Of a stretch of 38,343 bases of DNA, positions 1 to 8,851 are shown in pieces. This DNA is from a virus. Where the stretch lies: IMG/VR virus record IMGVR_UViG_3300022924_000025, positions 1 through 38,343 of that record; one strand, given 5' to 3'. Below the pieces are notes generated by a model. It had not been told where the DNA came from. It searched no databases and was given only the letters and a program-made list of their open reading frames with translations. The translations under genes and the position numbers were made by a program. Numbering within the stretch: position 1 is the stretch's first letter; every line of letters starts with the position of its first letter.

Positions 1-10
1 TGAATCCTAC
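1..10. repeat. 10-bp terminal direct repeat (circularisation overlap), left copy
   Basis: TGAATCCTAC at the left end is identical to the last 10 bases of the window. The minus-strand tail-fibre gene is cut here. Its frame continues without a stop from the right end only if the 10 bases are counted once, so the ends join into a circle. It could also be a real 10-nt cohesive end, but a cos site inside a fibre gene would be unusual. Confidence 0.8.
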
Positions 11-1330
11 GTTTACATTTGGATATGCGGAATTCAATGCGGCTTTTGTAAGCGCGACCGTGCTATTATTAACCGCGCCTAATTGTCCTAATGCTACTGC
101 GTGATTTGAAGCCGTTGCATTCTGTATTTCTAATTGCCCTGAATAATTCATTCTTGCAACAATCACCGCGCCATTTTGCTGCCAGGTTTGCATATCGCCA
201 CTTGCTGCCAATTGCCTTAAATCAAAAACAGCTCTTCCTGGCTGATTTGATTGGATTCTAGGAGCGGCCGAACCGGAACCAAAAGAGAATTGCCCCAAAG
301 CTGCGCTCGTCGAGTTCTCCAAGTTCATCACTTTCATACTGCCTGTAATCGTAGGCCCATTGTTAAAAACCGCGACCGCACCGGCAGAATATCCTGTTTC
401 GTCAGATAATGCAGCAGCTAATCCGTCTGAGTTGGTCAGCAATGTTTGAAAATATGCCTTACTTGCCGATACGCTTGGAGCTTTGTCCGTTTCAGAACCT
501 GATAGCGTGTTTAGTACTTTGCTATCAGCATAATTGGTTCTTGCAGTCGTGTAAGCCGATGCAATACCAATTACCGGTGTTGTTGTCCCACTCGCTACGG
601 TTGTTTCTCCTGATACGCCTGTAACGCTTGTGACGGTTCCGTTTCCTTTGGCGTTCCAAGTTGCTTTTTCCGATGCGTTTGTCCATTTGTTTGTAGTTCC
701 AGAATCTGAAATATCATCCGCGTCTAAAACAACCGTTCCGGTTTGTCCGTTTACTGAATCAACCGCACCGCCTCCGGGAATAGCTGCCGCAATAGCATCA
801 TCTACGTATCCCTTTTGCGTAAAGTACATTCGTTCTTCTGACAATCCTGTTAAATCGAATTCTTGATTAGCTTTAAATCCTGTAAATTCTGTGTTTTCAG
901 TATATAATTCTAAATAAGAATTATACAGGCCTAAAGATGTGAAGATGTTTTCGTCTTTATTAAGATCAATCATCCGAGGAATATCTGTTATAGCAAATCC
1001 AAAACGCCTATTTTCATCATCGTACACAACACCTTTGCCTTCGTCAAAAGGGAATTTTATATCTAAATTAGTTTCATTCCCATTCTCTAAAGTCTGCTGT
1101 AAGTTTTGAGAACCGCCAGCCTCTGTGTTTATTTGATAAGGGTCAATAGCCGTTCCTGTTCCGGTTACGGTTGTGTTTTCGCCGTCAATGATTATAGTGG
1201 CAGACGCTTCTTCGTCAATCGCCGCGTAAAGCTCATTAAAATTGCTTTCCGCTTTCCTTTGACTTTCCCGAAGTGTGTCCCCGGTTCCGTCATTTGGCGC
1301 TGTTCCGTAGTTTATATGTTCTTGCGACAT
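1..1330 (-). CDS. tail fibre protein, N-terminal 443 residues (continues across the circular junction)
   Basis: The start at 1330 gives MSQEHINYGTAPNDGTGDTL, a beginning very common in phage fibre and tail-appendage proteins, followed by a REAxRKAESNFNEL-like helix. The middle is rich in Gly, Ser, Thr and Ala with fibre-type repeats (NGQTGTVVLDADDI, SETDKAPSVSASKAY). The reading frame leaves the window at base 1 and resumes at 38343, ending at 38227, for about 478 residues in total. It is the last gene of the virion operon, after portal and connector, and overlaps a 38-codon frame at its start. It probably makes receptor contact. The fibre role is inferred from composition and position. Confidence 0.85.
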   Translation of the reverse strand, partial: MSQEHINYGTAPNDGTGDTLRESQRKAESNFNELYAAIDEEASATIIIDGENTTVTGTGTAIDPYQINTEAGGSQNLQQTLENGNETNLDIKFPFDEGKGVVYDDENRRFGFAITDIPRMIDLNKDENIFTSLGLYNSYLELYTENTEFTGFKANQEFDLTGLSEERMYFTQKGYVDDAIAAAIPGGGAVDSVNGQTGTVVLDADDISDSGTTNKWTNASEKATWNAKGNGTVTSVTGVSGETTVASGTTTPVIGIASAYTTARTNYADSKVLNTLSGSETDKAPSVSASKAYFQTLLTNSDGLAAALSDETGYSAGAVAVFNNGPTITGSMKVMNLENSTSAALGQFSFGSGSAAPRIQSNQPGRAVFDLRQLAASGDMQTWQQNGAVIVARMNYSGQLEIQNATASNHAVALGQLGAVNNSTVALTKAALNSAYPNVNVGF

Positions 1331-1406
1331 CTGGATTCTTTTTTAAATAAATTCTTACTTTTTCAATGATGTTTTTGTCTTTTACTTTTTTTGGCTTTTC
1401 TTTCAT
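1290..1406 (-). CDS. small basic protein, 38 aa
   Basis: A short frame beginning MKEKPKKVKDKNIIEKV and ending TYKLRNSAK. Its ATG overlaps the TGA of the upstream connector gene as ATGA, the junction used by many gene pairs here, which favours translational coupling. The N-terminus is strongly lysine rich, followed by a probable amphipathic helix. Its last 41 bases overlap the tail-fibre start in another frame, which lowers confidence. No family is recognised. Confidence 0.42.
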   Translation of the reverse strand: MKEKPKKVKDKNIIEKVRIYLKKNPDVARTYKLRNSAK

Positions 1407-1891
1407 ACAAAATCATAAGATTCTCCGAAGTCTCGGATTGGGTTAACTGAATTTTCTGTACTGCATTTGTATTCCGGCATTTTAGAGCCGTTTTTACAAA
1501 GGTATTTTTCTAATCTGATCCGATACATTTGTGCTTTATACTGCTGATTTTTCAATAACAAATCATTCTCGGTTTTGTCGTTTGGATTTCCATTAACCGG
1601 CGTTGCTTTGTAAATTCCGGCGTTTGATATTTGGTAAGCTCCCACCAACAAATATTCCGCAGTCGACTGGTGTATTAAAAACAATCTGACATAAGGATAA
1701 AGCAGTTCGTATTCTCCCGAAAAATTTGGAAAATCAGTAACCATCTTTTCTTTTAATTCGCTGCCTAAAATTTCCTCCAAAGCCGACTGCTGAGCATCAA
1801 TGATGCAAAACTTATATCTGTCAACGTCAATATTCCCGCCCATAGGCGTGTTTTTGGTAAGGTCGTTGTCTTTTAATATAATCTTATCCAT
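1403..1891 (-). CDS. head-tail connector/adaptor-like protein
   Basis: 162 residues. Position directly after the portal (3-bp gap) and a helical layout suit a gp6-type connector that sits under the portal ring; the sequence resembles the DUF6712-type proteins of Bacteroidota phages as I remember them. Visible features are the start MDKIILKDNDL, a central YPYVRLFLIHQSTAEYLLVG helix and a second helix around QQYKAQMYRIRLEKYLC. Four cysteines lie in the sequence but no metal site is evident. The role comes mainly from gene order; a profile search would settle it. Confidence 0.6.
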   Translation of the reverse strand: MDKIILKDNDLTKNTPMGGNIDVDRYKFCIIDAQQSALEEILGSELKEKMVTDFPNFSGEYELLYPYVRLFLIHQSTAEYLLVGAYQISNAGIYKATPVNGNPNDKTENDLLLKNQQYKAQMYRIRLEKYLCKNGSKMPEYKCSTENSVNPIRDFGESYDFV

Positions 1892-1894
1892 AAC

Positions 1895-3568
1895 TTAGTT
1901 TAAATATCCGTGATTAGGCATATCTGTAGGCATTTTAGCGACTAAAGGATCGTTTTGTTCATAATTTGCTGCCTTTCTTTCGGACGGATCAAGCGAATTA
2001 AGCAACTCTCTGGCCTTTGCGGTTGTTATTTTGTCTTGATTCGACTTCAAATAGATGTTTCTTTGCCAAAAATGCTGACAATTCGCACCGCCTTTGTATA
2101 GAAAAAGGTTGTATTTGTCTGATCCGTATGGGCCTAATCCGGGATTGACGGCCTTTTTACTCGCCGCTTCGATGTCTTCTTTTCGGTAAACTAAACCGGC
2201 AGACATCATTTTTGCGCAAAACTGCCTTTGCGGGGCTAAACTTCCTTTGTATTCGTATCGAATTTTGAACAAAGTAGTGTCCTGATCACTGTTTCTTTCA
2301 GGAAAATTACTAGGAACGTAAGCCAAATGCAGCGATATTTCAGTTAAATCGGGTTCTCCTTCTTGTTTTTTCTCTGAAATGCACTCCCATTCTGATAAAT
2401 CAACCACTTCGCCTAATCCGATTAGCGCGTCCGCAATTAAATCATCGGTATTTTCGTGGCTGCTAAGGTTTGTTTTTACTGCCTCTCCATTGGCATTAAT
2501 TGTTCTTAATGGAATGAAGTCCAAATCAATGGTATATCCGGCCTTTCCGAATATTTCACCAAGATTATCTAGCACTTCTTCCTGAATCGGCTGGATTACA
2601 TTAATCATCAACTCATTAAAAGCGCTTTCCATTTCGTTAGCGTTGTTTCCAAGCCCTGTGCTGTCTTTTATGCCAAAAAGAATAGGCGATGTCACCCTGT
2701 GCGCAATAAGTAGCTTTTGAACGCTTTCTCCTGATAAAAAGTTATACTGTTCGTGCGCGTCCGATACTTCAAGAGCTTCAATAGTAATAGCCGTTTCTTT
2801 ATCTGAGTTCCAATTTATGTAAGTCCGGTTTGCATTTGTGCTTCCGGTCCCTTCTCGTTTAATATCGGCAATAATTTTTCTTTTAACTTCTTTACTGGCA
2901 GGTTCTCCATTGTTCATATTCCAAACATGGCCAAAAGAAAGTCCGTTCTTAATATGATTGATACAGTAGTTAGCGATTTCTTCTTCTAGTTCAGCGTAAG
3001 GAAGTCCTGACGTGTATGACGGATCATTGAAATACGTTTTCCCTGCTTGGTACTCTTCGGAAACATATAAAAGTGAGCCGGATTTCGTTTCTGAAAAGTA
3101 AAACGAATCGATTTCTACAGGCGGGTATTTACGAATGTTATCGAAGTCCAAAGACCACCAATAAGAATAGACATCTCCGTTATCGTCCATTTTAGATGGC
3201 AACACCTGATTCTTTGGCACGTGCTTGATCATCACTAAATTGCCTTTTTGGTAAATCAATTCAAGCGCACCCTGGCCAAACATATACTTATCTTTAATGT
3301 AGGCTTTCAAATCTTTTTTAGACAACAATTTATTGACCATTGCGAATTGAATCGGCTTAAAAGATTGTTGTTTAGAAGTCAATCCCTTTCCGTAAATGAA
3401 TTGCGTGTAACTGTCTATGATTGCTCTGTTTGTAGGCGAACCATTATACCGGTCAATAATGTACTTGTAAAAAGAGTTTTTAGGACCATTGAAAACGTAG
3501 CTATCGCCGGAAGTTTCTTGGACTTTCGGCCTAACATAACTCGATAATTGTATTACGTCAAAATTCAT
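1895..3568 (-). CDS. portal protein with C-terminal Cys/His module
   Basis: 557 residues. The N-terminal two thirds have portal character: early FYKYIIDRYNGSPTNRAIID, then a helical stem and wing region with AHRVTSPILFGIKDSTGLGN near residue 290-310, like the clip/crown part of Bacteroidota phage portals. From about residue 425 an extra domain follows with RQFCAKMMSAGLVYRKEDI, then NPGLGPYG, then GANCQHFW with Cys about 497 and His about 499, and an end at DMPNHGYLN. I remember this module from other Bacteroidota phage structural proteins, where its job is unknown. The start overlaps the upstream gene's stop as ATGA. The portal forms the dodecameric DNA channel at one capsid vertex. Confidence 0.82.
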   Translation of the reverse strand: MNFDVIQLSSYVRPKVQETSGDSYVFNGPKNSFYKYIIDRYNGSPTNRAIIDSYTQFIYGKGLTSKQQSFKPIQFAMVNKLLSKKDLKAYIKDKYMFGQGALELIYQKGNLVMIKHVPKNQVLPSKMDDNGDVYSYWWSLDFDNIRKYPPVEIDSFYFSETKSGSLLYVSEEYQAGKTYFNDPSYTSGLPYAELEEEIANYCINHIKNGLSFGHVWNMNNGEPASKEVKRKIIADIKREGTGSTNANRTYINWNSDKETAITIEALEVSDAHEQYNFLSGESVQKLLIAHRVTSPILFGIKDSTGLGNNANEMESAFNELMINVIQPIQEEVLDNLGEIFGKAGYTIDLDFIPLRTINANGEAVKTNLSSHENTDDLIADALIGLGEVVDLSEWECISEKKQEGEPDLTEISLHLAYVPSNFPERNSDQDTTLFKIRYEYKGSLAPQRQFCAKMMSAGLVYRKEDIEAASKKAVNPGLGPYGSDKYNLFLYKGGANCQHFWQRNIYLKSNQDKITTAKARELLNSLDPSERKAANYEQNDPLVAKMPTDMPNHGYLN

Positions 3569-3837
3569 TGTTGCTGTGGTTCTGTTGTGGCGTATCCTTT
3601 TCCTCTGTAAATGACAGTCCCTTGATCATCTTTAATTTCCAATTCAAAGGATTGTCCTTCCTCCATTTCAAGGTCAAAAGAAGTCGAAAGATAACCATTT
3701 GTTTTTAAACAAACAAGATTGTGCGTCGTGGTTTTATCCTGTAACTCATATCTAACCGTCATTACCGCAGAATCTACGTAATATCTTGGTATTACCAAAA
3801 GTGGATGCGTTGTGATTTCAGGATTGAATATTTTCAT
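3565..3837 (-). CDS. small beta-rich virion-operon protein
   Basis: 90 residues, predicted mostly beta strand: alternating hydrophobic segments (VMTVRYELQD, STSFDLEMEEGQSFELEI, GTVIYRGKGY) and a Gln-rich tail. It lies just after a hairpin terminator and overlaps the portal start by ATGA, so it is co-translated with the portal. It could be a small head or head-tail component. No family is recognised. Confidence 0.6.
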   Translation of the reverse strand: MKIFNPEITTHPLLVIPRYYVDSAVMTVRYELQDKTTTHNLVCLKTNGYLSTSFDLEMEEGQSFELEIKDDQGTVIYRGKGYATTEPQQQ

Positions 3838-3851
3838 AAATGCGTTTTATA

Positions 3852-3885
3852 AAAAAAGCCTTACTTTATCGAGCAAGGCTTTTTT
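3852..3885 (-). terminator. intrinsic terminator/attenuator inside the virion operon
   Basis: AAAAAAGCCTT (3852-3862) and AAGGCTTTTTT (3875-3885) form a perfect 11-bp stem with a 12-nt loop and a run of T on either strand. For minus-strand transcription it follows the 177-aa gene and precedes the portal pair, so it may lower portal expression relative to capsid. Confidence 0.75.
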
Positions 3886-3912
3886 GTTCGATTCGGTTTC
3901 CCGAACTTTTCC

Positions 3913-4446
3913 TTAAGGCGTAACGACTTCGTCAGAAACTAACGCTGTTAAGGCTGTTTTTGCTGCGGGGCTTAAAAACGGACTAAACTTACTATCCATT
4001 GCCTGTAAAGCTACGGTATATCCCGACAAATCCGTTCCCGCGCCTCCGGTTACTTTCGTGCCGGTTGTAGCGTCCGCGCCGCTGTCAATTCCGACTACAT
4101 TGACGTTCCCGTTGTAGTCCCAAACAAACGCAATCACTTGACCGGCTAAAAGAGCCTGGACTTCTACCTGTGATTCCGCGCCTAATTTTGGGAGCGTAAC
4201 CGCTAAAGCCTGTACAATTTCGGTTGTTCTGTTATCCGCGCTTACGGTTGCTGTTTCAGTCAAAGTGTTTACGGTTGCTTTGACTTCGTATCTAAACACT
4301 TCTTCCAAAGAAACAGGTAGAGTAGTAATCAATTCCGAAGCAACAACAAATCCGTAATCTTTATAAACAGCAAAATCAATCATCTTGATTCCGCCGCGCT
4401 GGTCTTTACACGTATTTTTACGTCCTTTTGTAATATCACAAGGCAT
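3913..4446 (-). CDS. putative structural protein (tail-tube-like candidate)
   Basis: 177 residues. It begins MPCDITKGRKNTCKDQRGGI, a Cys-containing opening I recognise from a family common in Bacteroidota phages next to capsid genes. The body is beta rich (EVKATVNTLTETATVSADNR, QVIAFVWDYNGNVNVVGIDS) and ends in SGYTVALQAMDSKFSPF. The central pattern with DNNGxxxxVGxxxGAD could suit a tube or decoration protein with an immunoglobulin-like or tube fold. No other gene here is an obvious major tail-tube protein, which is why I raise that option. It is flanked by a terminator on each side, so its transcript level may be set separately. Confidence 0.6.
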   Translation of the reverse strand: MPCDITKGRKNTCKDQRGGIKMIDFAVYKDYGFVVASELITTLPVSLEEVFRYEVKATVNTLTETATVSADNRTTEIVQALAVTLPKLGAESQVEVQALLAGQVIAFVWDYNGNVNVVGIDSGADATTGTKVTGGAGTDLSGYTVALQAMDSKFSPFLSPAAKTALTALVSDEVVTP

Positions 4447-4463
4447 ATCTTTTTAATTTAAAA

Positions 4464-4484
4464 AAGGGGAAATTTCATCCCCTT
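4464..4484 (-). terminator. terminator directly after the major capsid gene
   Basis: AAGGGGA (4464-4470) pairs with TCCCCTT (4478-4484) across a 7-nt loop; on the minus strand the stem is followed by TTTTTAAATT. It lies 8 bases after the capsid stop codon. A leaky terminator here would make capsid mRNA more abundant than downstream portal mRNA. Confidence 0.7.
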
Positions 4485-4491
4485 GTTATTT

Positions 4492-5520
4492 TTATCCTAC
4501 GTAAAGAACGTTAAATCTTTGGCCTACAACGTGAGTCGTAAGCGTAGCAACAACTTTGATCCACCATTCGTCAGAACCGTCTGCAAATTGTTTCATTTCA
4601 ACACGGTTGTAATCTGAAGCTAAATCTGTGGCCCAAACCAAATGTTCTTTTGGCGCAGCGATCATCACGTTTTCAGGAATCGGCACGAATACGATTTCAA
4701 TTCCGTTGAAGAAATACTTTTCTCCCGTTACGGAAAACGCTGTTTTGAATTGCGCCGGATCATTGTTGTAAATGCTGATCATTTGCTGGTGGCTGTAAGG
4801 CGCGTAAATTACCGGAGTTCTTTTTTTACCTTTCAAAATCCTTGACGGAATCGCTGCGTACAATTTGTCGTATTCAGCCTTGATGTTCGCGGTTGTGATG
4901 GTTGTTCCTGCAACTTTGATTCTACCGCCAACACCAGCGGTTTGCGCTTGGTTTGATGAATTGTAAATCATTCTCTGAACGATACCGTCCCAAGCCGCGT
5001 TTGTTGTCCCTGTTGGTGTAGCTGCTACCAAAGCTTTTTCTGCGGTAGAAACTTGGTTTTGGGCTGTCCCTGCGGTAAGCGCTGCAACTGCTGTTTTTGT
5101 GGCCGCTGTAACGTTGCTCCAGAAAAGATTTTGCATCTGCTCTGAAATGTCACTGCCGTACATCTGCATCATAAGTTTCTCAAACTCGGAACTCATTACG
5201 TTCCATGCTCCGGGCTTCATATCTCTTTTGAAACGTGAAAATCGCAGATTGTCTGGGCAGAATTTAGCGAAGAACATAAATTTAACAGGTGTCACCACCG
5301 TGTCAAACATTGTAATGTCTCCGTCCGCCGTAGGAACTCCGCACGTGTATGGCTGTAAAGCGATATCAACGGTTGCTTCGGTGAAAATAGTTTCGGCTTT
5401 GATGTCGTCCTCCAAACGCACAAGGTTGTCAGAAATGGTTTCGTTGTCGTAGAAAATTTCTTCGAAAATAGGCTCTGCGGCTACTCCGCGAATATCTACT
5501 GAGTTGTAAGTAATTGCCAT
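4492..5520 (-). CDS. major capsid protein
   Basis: 342 residues, with the size and composition of an HK97-fold capsid subunit: N-terminal acidic helix region (EEIFYDNETISDNLVRLEDD), a central helix with CPDNLRFSRFKRDMKPGAWN, an Ala/Thr-rich stretch about residues 145-175, a KGKKRTPVIYAPYSHQQMIS segment and a beta-rich C-terminus. It directly follows the protease gene and the 109-aa gene, the usual order of maturation genes, and has its own downstream terminator as expected for the most abundant product. No delta domain is obvious at the N-terminus; scaffolding may come from the long protease tail. Confidence 0.85.
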   Translation of the reverse strand: MAITYNSVDIRGVAAEPIFEEIFYDNETISDNLVRLEDDIKAETIFTEATVDIALQPYTCGVPTADGDITMFDTVVTPVKFMFFAKFCPDNLRFSRFKRDMKPGAWNVMSSEFEKLMMQMYGSDISEQMQNLFWSNVTAATKTAVAALTAGTAQNQVSTAEKALVAATPTGTTNAAWDGIVQRMIYNSSNQAQTAGVGGRIKVAGTTITTANIKAEYDKLYAAIPSRILKGKKRTPVIYAPYSHQQMISIYNNDPAQFKTAFSVTGEKYFFNGIEIVFVPIPENVMIAAPKEHLVWATDLASDYNRVEMKQFADGSDEWWIKVVATLTTHVVGQRFNVLYVG

Positions 5521-5530
5521 TGTTTATTTT

Positions 5531-5860
5531 TTATTTAGTTGTTTTTGTTTTTTCTTTCCATCCCTTTGGAAGCGTCTCGAAATCTTCTTTTGTTGCTCTT
5601 TCAGAATCCAATAACCAAGTCGCGATTTCGTCAGTCAGGTCTTTAGGACCAATAAGGCTGCTTTGTCCGAACGGTCTGATTTCTACACCTGATTTGAATT
5701 TAGCCGCCGCTTCTTTTGGTTCAGACTTCTTCGCTGTTGGTTTCTTAGCGGCTTCTTTTGGATCGGTCGCTCCCTGCTCGACAATTAGCGTTGTTTCGGG
5801 TTTATTGTCCTGATCTTCAGATTCTTTGTTTTTATCGATTGTTAAGTGTTCCGTTTTCAT
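5531..5860 (-). CDS. small charged protein before the capsid gene
   Basis: 109 residues. The first 55 are low complexity and very rich in Lys, Glu, Ala and Pro (AAKKPTAKKSEPKEAAAK), then a folded-looking part SGVEIRPFGQSSLIGPKDLT and a C-terminal helix. Its start overlaps the protease stop by ATGA and its stop is 10 bases before the capsid start. Position between protease and capsid suggests a head accessory or scaffold helper. No family is recognised. Confidence 0.6.
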   Translation of the reverse strand: MKTEHLTIDKNKESEDQDNKPETTLIVEQGATDPKEAAKKPTAKKSEPKEAAAKFKSGVEIRPFGQSSLIGPKDLTDEIATWLLDSERATKEDFETLPKGWKEKTKTTK

Positions 5861-7008
5861 AACTCGTTTTGTTTGTTAAACCTTCTTTTTTCCAAAGCAG
5901 TCATTTCTTCATACTTTTTTTCAACTTTCTTTGCTTTCGTTAAGCTGACAATTTCCTCAGTAGATTCTTTTGAAAACTCAGCCTTGAAAGCCTTGATTTT
6001 TTCATCAACAAGTTTTTCGGCTTGTTTTCCGAACTCCAAAACCATTGCGTTGAAATCTTCTTTTGAAAGTTGATAAAAAACTTCCTGCGTGTGCTTTTCG
6101 CTTTTAACAGTTGGCAATGGTGCTGCTGGTGCTTCGGGAGCAGCTTCTAACTCAGCCGGTGCATTTTCTTCCGGCGCGGCTTCTCTGACTTCTTCAGCTA
6201 ACGAGCCTACAACTTTCAACACTTTACCATCTTCTAAAGTGTATTCTCCATCAGGGACAGGCAACTGATCGCCGTCCGGCCCGGTCATTGTCAACTGTGT
6301 TTTTGGCGAAATGGTTTCGCCTTCAAAATTAATAGTTATTGATCCGTGTCCCAAGTCGGCAGTCATTACTTTTCCGAGTTCAATTTTCTTTGAAGTAAGC
6401 AATGCAAAACCGTCTTTAATTGCTGTGATGATCTGAGCGCCTAAACTTACTTTTTCGTCTTCTTTAGTCATTTCTTGTTTGTTTAAATTTATTTTTTCAA
6501 GGTCAAAAAAACCATCAATTGAAAATCCTTTTACTTTACCGGTTTTTACAAAGTCATTCCAAACTTCATCGTTGTCAACTTTCATACTCGCAAACCAAGT
6601 CCCAATAGGCTCGTCAAACCCGTACTTTACCGATTTATCATTTACCATATCTTCCTTGATCCAACTCTCCACAAATGTAACCTGCGATAACTTCAAACTT
6701 TCGTCGTGGTTAATCGTTGAACTACTTTGATAACTTTCTTTTAAAAAATTCTCACTTGCCAATCTGATTGTTTCAGCAGGGAAAATAATATTAAATTCTT
6801 TATTGTCTGTTTTTCTGTAAACCGGTTTGTCTGGAATCAAAACAGCGCCTAATAAAATTCTTTTTTCGGTATCAACCGCTTTTAAAGTTATACTTTCTTC
6901 TTTTTTCAAAGCAATAAACATCGATTCCATTGCTGGGCTATCAACGAGTGATATTCCATAAACTCCGGTTGTTTCTCCCTTCTTAAAAATTACGTTGTAT
7001 GTTTCCAT
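5857..7008 (-). CDS. prohead protease (XkdF/S78-like) with scaffold-like tail
   Basis: 383 residues from the ATG at 7008, which begins METYNVIFKKGE. A longer reading to 7098 would run 50 bases into the tape-measure gene and adds an unlikely leader. The first 170 residues match the HK97/herpesvirus-type prohead protease pattern: GVYGISLVDSPAM, FNIIFPAETI, His about 101 in STINHD and Ser about 163 in KGFSIDGFF. After this comes a glycine-containing beta part, an Ala/Glu/Pro-rich linker (about 285-310) and a coiled-coil C-terminus. A fused protease-scaffold is well known in such phages. It should process capsid and scaffold during head maturation. Confidence 0.8.
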   Translation of the reverse strand: METYNVIFKKGETTGVYGISLVDSPAMESMFIALKKEESITLKAVDTEKRILLGAVLIPDKPVYRKTDNKEFNIIFPAETIRLASENFLKESYQSSSTINHDESLKLSQVTFVESWIKEDMVNDKSVKYGFDEPIGTWFASMKVDNDEVWNDFVKTGKVKGFSIDGFFDLEKINLNKQEMTKEDEKVSLGAQIITAIKDGFALLTSKKIELGKVMTADLGHGSITINFEGETISPKTQLTMTGPDGDQLPVPDGEYTLEDGKVLKVVGSLAEEVREAAPEENAPAELEAAPEAPAAPLPTVKSEKHTQEVFYQLSKEDFNAMVLEFGKQAEKLVDEKIKAFKAEFSKESTEEIVSLTKAKKVEKKYEEMTALEKRRFNKQNEL

Positions 7009-7048
7009 TTTATATATAACTGAAAAGTTTATTTTTGGACTATTTTTT

Positions 7049-8851
7049 TTAATTGAATGTAGCGGTTGCGATCCTGTTTCTATCCAACGCCTGCGCATTC
7101 GAAACTTCCGTTGAAACTACAAACGCTTGAATTGGATCCTGTTTCTGCTGGTTATTGATAGTCTCAGCCAATTGATTGGTTCCGCTCTGACCAACTACGT
7201 TAAACTGTGGAGGCGCGGCGATTGTCGGTGGACTTGGAACGCCACCCGCGCCACCTCCACCTCCTGGCGTTTTAACTGCTAATATTTTTTTAACAGATGC
7301 ATAGCCCGAAGCAACAACTCCGGCAGCAGCTACGGCGCCTAAAGCTATTCCTACAGGACCCGGTATAGATTGAACCATTCCGGTAAACGCAGATATACCG
7401 CCTCTAATCGTGTCTATGGTAGTGGCCGCAACTGCTAACGCTTTACCCGCAGCTGTTGATTCTCCAGCCAATTTAGACGCGGTGGCTAAGCCATTAGCTA
7501 GCTGCCCAGACATTTCTAATTTAGCAGCAACTTCTTCTTTGAACAATTGCTTTCTCGCTTCTGTGTTTTTTGCTAATGCTTCGGTCCGCTGTTCTTCGGA
7601 TAAATTATCAGCGTCAAGAATCATCTGTCTTTGCTCTTCTAAAACAGCATATCTTGTTTCGAATTCTAGCTTTTGATTTTCAATAGCTGCGTTCCTTGCT
7701 TCTATTTCTGTCGATTGTTGGCTGGATAATATTTCTTGTCTGCGTCCCTCAAAAGTTACTTCCAAATCCAACAACTCCTGCTGCGTTGCGTTCGCTTGAT
7801 CTAATGTGGCACGCGCCGTTTTGTAGTCTTCAGATAATTTAGTCAGTGCGTTTTCGGCACGCAGCGATTTTAGAACCGCATCTTTTTCATTTTGTCTTTC
7901 CAACTCCAAAGCAAATTGATTGTCTTCAGCGGCTAAGACGGCAAGATTAAAAGCCTTTAAATCTTCGAGTAATTGTTTTTGATATTCGCGTTGTTTTGCA
8001 AGTTTTTCTTCAAGTCTTTTTTTATTGGCTTCCGCAAGTTTTTCAGCGGCCGCTTTTTCTTCGTCCCTTACGCGTTGCGCGTCCTCTGCTCTTTCGTCTG
8101 CCTGACGTTGTAGTCCTTCGGTAAAAACCTGACTGTATTCTTTAGAAAGTTCTTGCCGTCTCTTGATGTTTTTTTCGGCTGCTTCTCCTGTTAAGTTTTC
8201 TAATTCGAATTGTTTGGTTAATGCTTCCTGTTCGGCGCTTATTTGGGCGAGTTTTTCGAAATGCGCATCCGTTTCGATTTTACGTAATTCATCGACAGAA
8301 GCCCCTCGTTCTTTGGCTCTGGCTAATGCTAATTTTGTGTTTCGGTCTAATTCTGCCGTGTTTTCTTTAAGTAGCGCGGTTGATCTTTCGAGTGCCTTTG
8401 CATAATCCTCTTGTTGTTTCTTAGCTTCTTCGGTCACTTCTCCGGACTCTGCCATTACCGTAACCAAATAACCTAACGCGACTACTAAAAGACCAACCCC
8501 TGTGGAGGCTAACGCGATTTTAAACGCTTTTAATGCGCCTGTTGATGTACCAACTACAGCGGTATAGATTTTTTGCCCTAAAGTAGCTATGGTAGTTCCC
8601 TTTGTGAACAGTCCAGACGCTTCGACCGCGTCTTTAACAGTCATAGCGTAGCCTCCGGTCACTTCGTTAAGGATTCCCATTGCTCCGCCATTGTCTAAAA
8701 TAGACTGACCAGACTCTTTAAACGAGCCGGAAATGTTTTTATTTGCCGACTCTAAATTATCCAACGAGCTTTCCAAACGATTAACATCAGCTATTGCCTT
8801 GTCGGTTCCGGATTCATTTACGATTATATTGACTATTTTTTCAATTGCCAT
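7049..8851 (-). CDS. tail tape measure protein
   Basis: 600 residues. It starts MAIEKIVNIIVNESGTDKAI, then a short helical region, a hydrophobic segment about 107-135 (STGVGLLVVALGYLVTVMAE), a long charged coiled coil rich in Glu, Lys and Ala (about 140-430), a second hydrophobic Gly/Ala segment (GPVGIALGAVAAAGVVASGY) and a Gly/Pro-rich tail. This architecture is that of a tape measure, which sets tail length and helps DNA ejection. At roughly 1.5 angstrom per residue it would suit a tail shorter than 100 nm. It lies far from the frameshifted chaperone genes, which normally sit just upstream. Confidence 0.82.
   Translation of the reverse strand: MAIEKIVNIIVNESGTDKAIADVNRLESSLDNLESANKNISGSFKESGQSILDNGGAMGILNEVTGGYAMTVKDAVEASGLFTKGTTIATLGQKIYTAVVGTSTGALKAFKIALASTGVGLLVVALGYLVTVMAESGEVTEEAKKQQEDYAKALERSTALLKENTAELDRNTKLALARAKERGASVDELRKIETDAHFEKLAQISAEQEALTKQFELENLTGEAAEKNIKRRQELSKEYSQVFTEGLQRQADERAEDAQRVRDEEKAAAEKLAEANKKRLEEKLAKQREYQKQLLEDLKAFNLAVLAAEDNQFALELERQNEKDAVLKSLRAENALTKLSEDYKTARATLDQANATQQELLDLEVTFEGRRQEILSSQQSTEIEARNAAIENQKLEFETRYAVLEEQRQMILDADNLSEEQRTEALAKNTEARKQLFKEEVAAKLEMSGQLANGLATASKLAGESTAAGKALAVAATTIDTIRGGISAFTGMVQSIPGPVGIALGAVAAAGVVASGYASVKKILAVKTPGGGGGAGGVPSPPTIAAPPQFNVVGQSGTNQLAETINNQQKQDPIQAFVVSTEVSNAQALDRNRIATATFN

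Noticed and set aside
409-5813. Open frames on the plus strand across the virion genes
   Set aside because: They lie opposite well-supported minus-strand genes, have no recognisable domains and biased composition typical of antisense frames.
7009-7098. Longer N-terminus of the prohead protease from 7098
   Set aside because: It would overlap the end of the tape-measure gene by 50 bases and adds a basic leader absent from the family pattern; METYNVIFKKGE at 7008 fits better.
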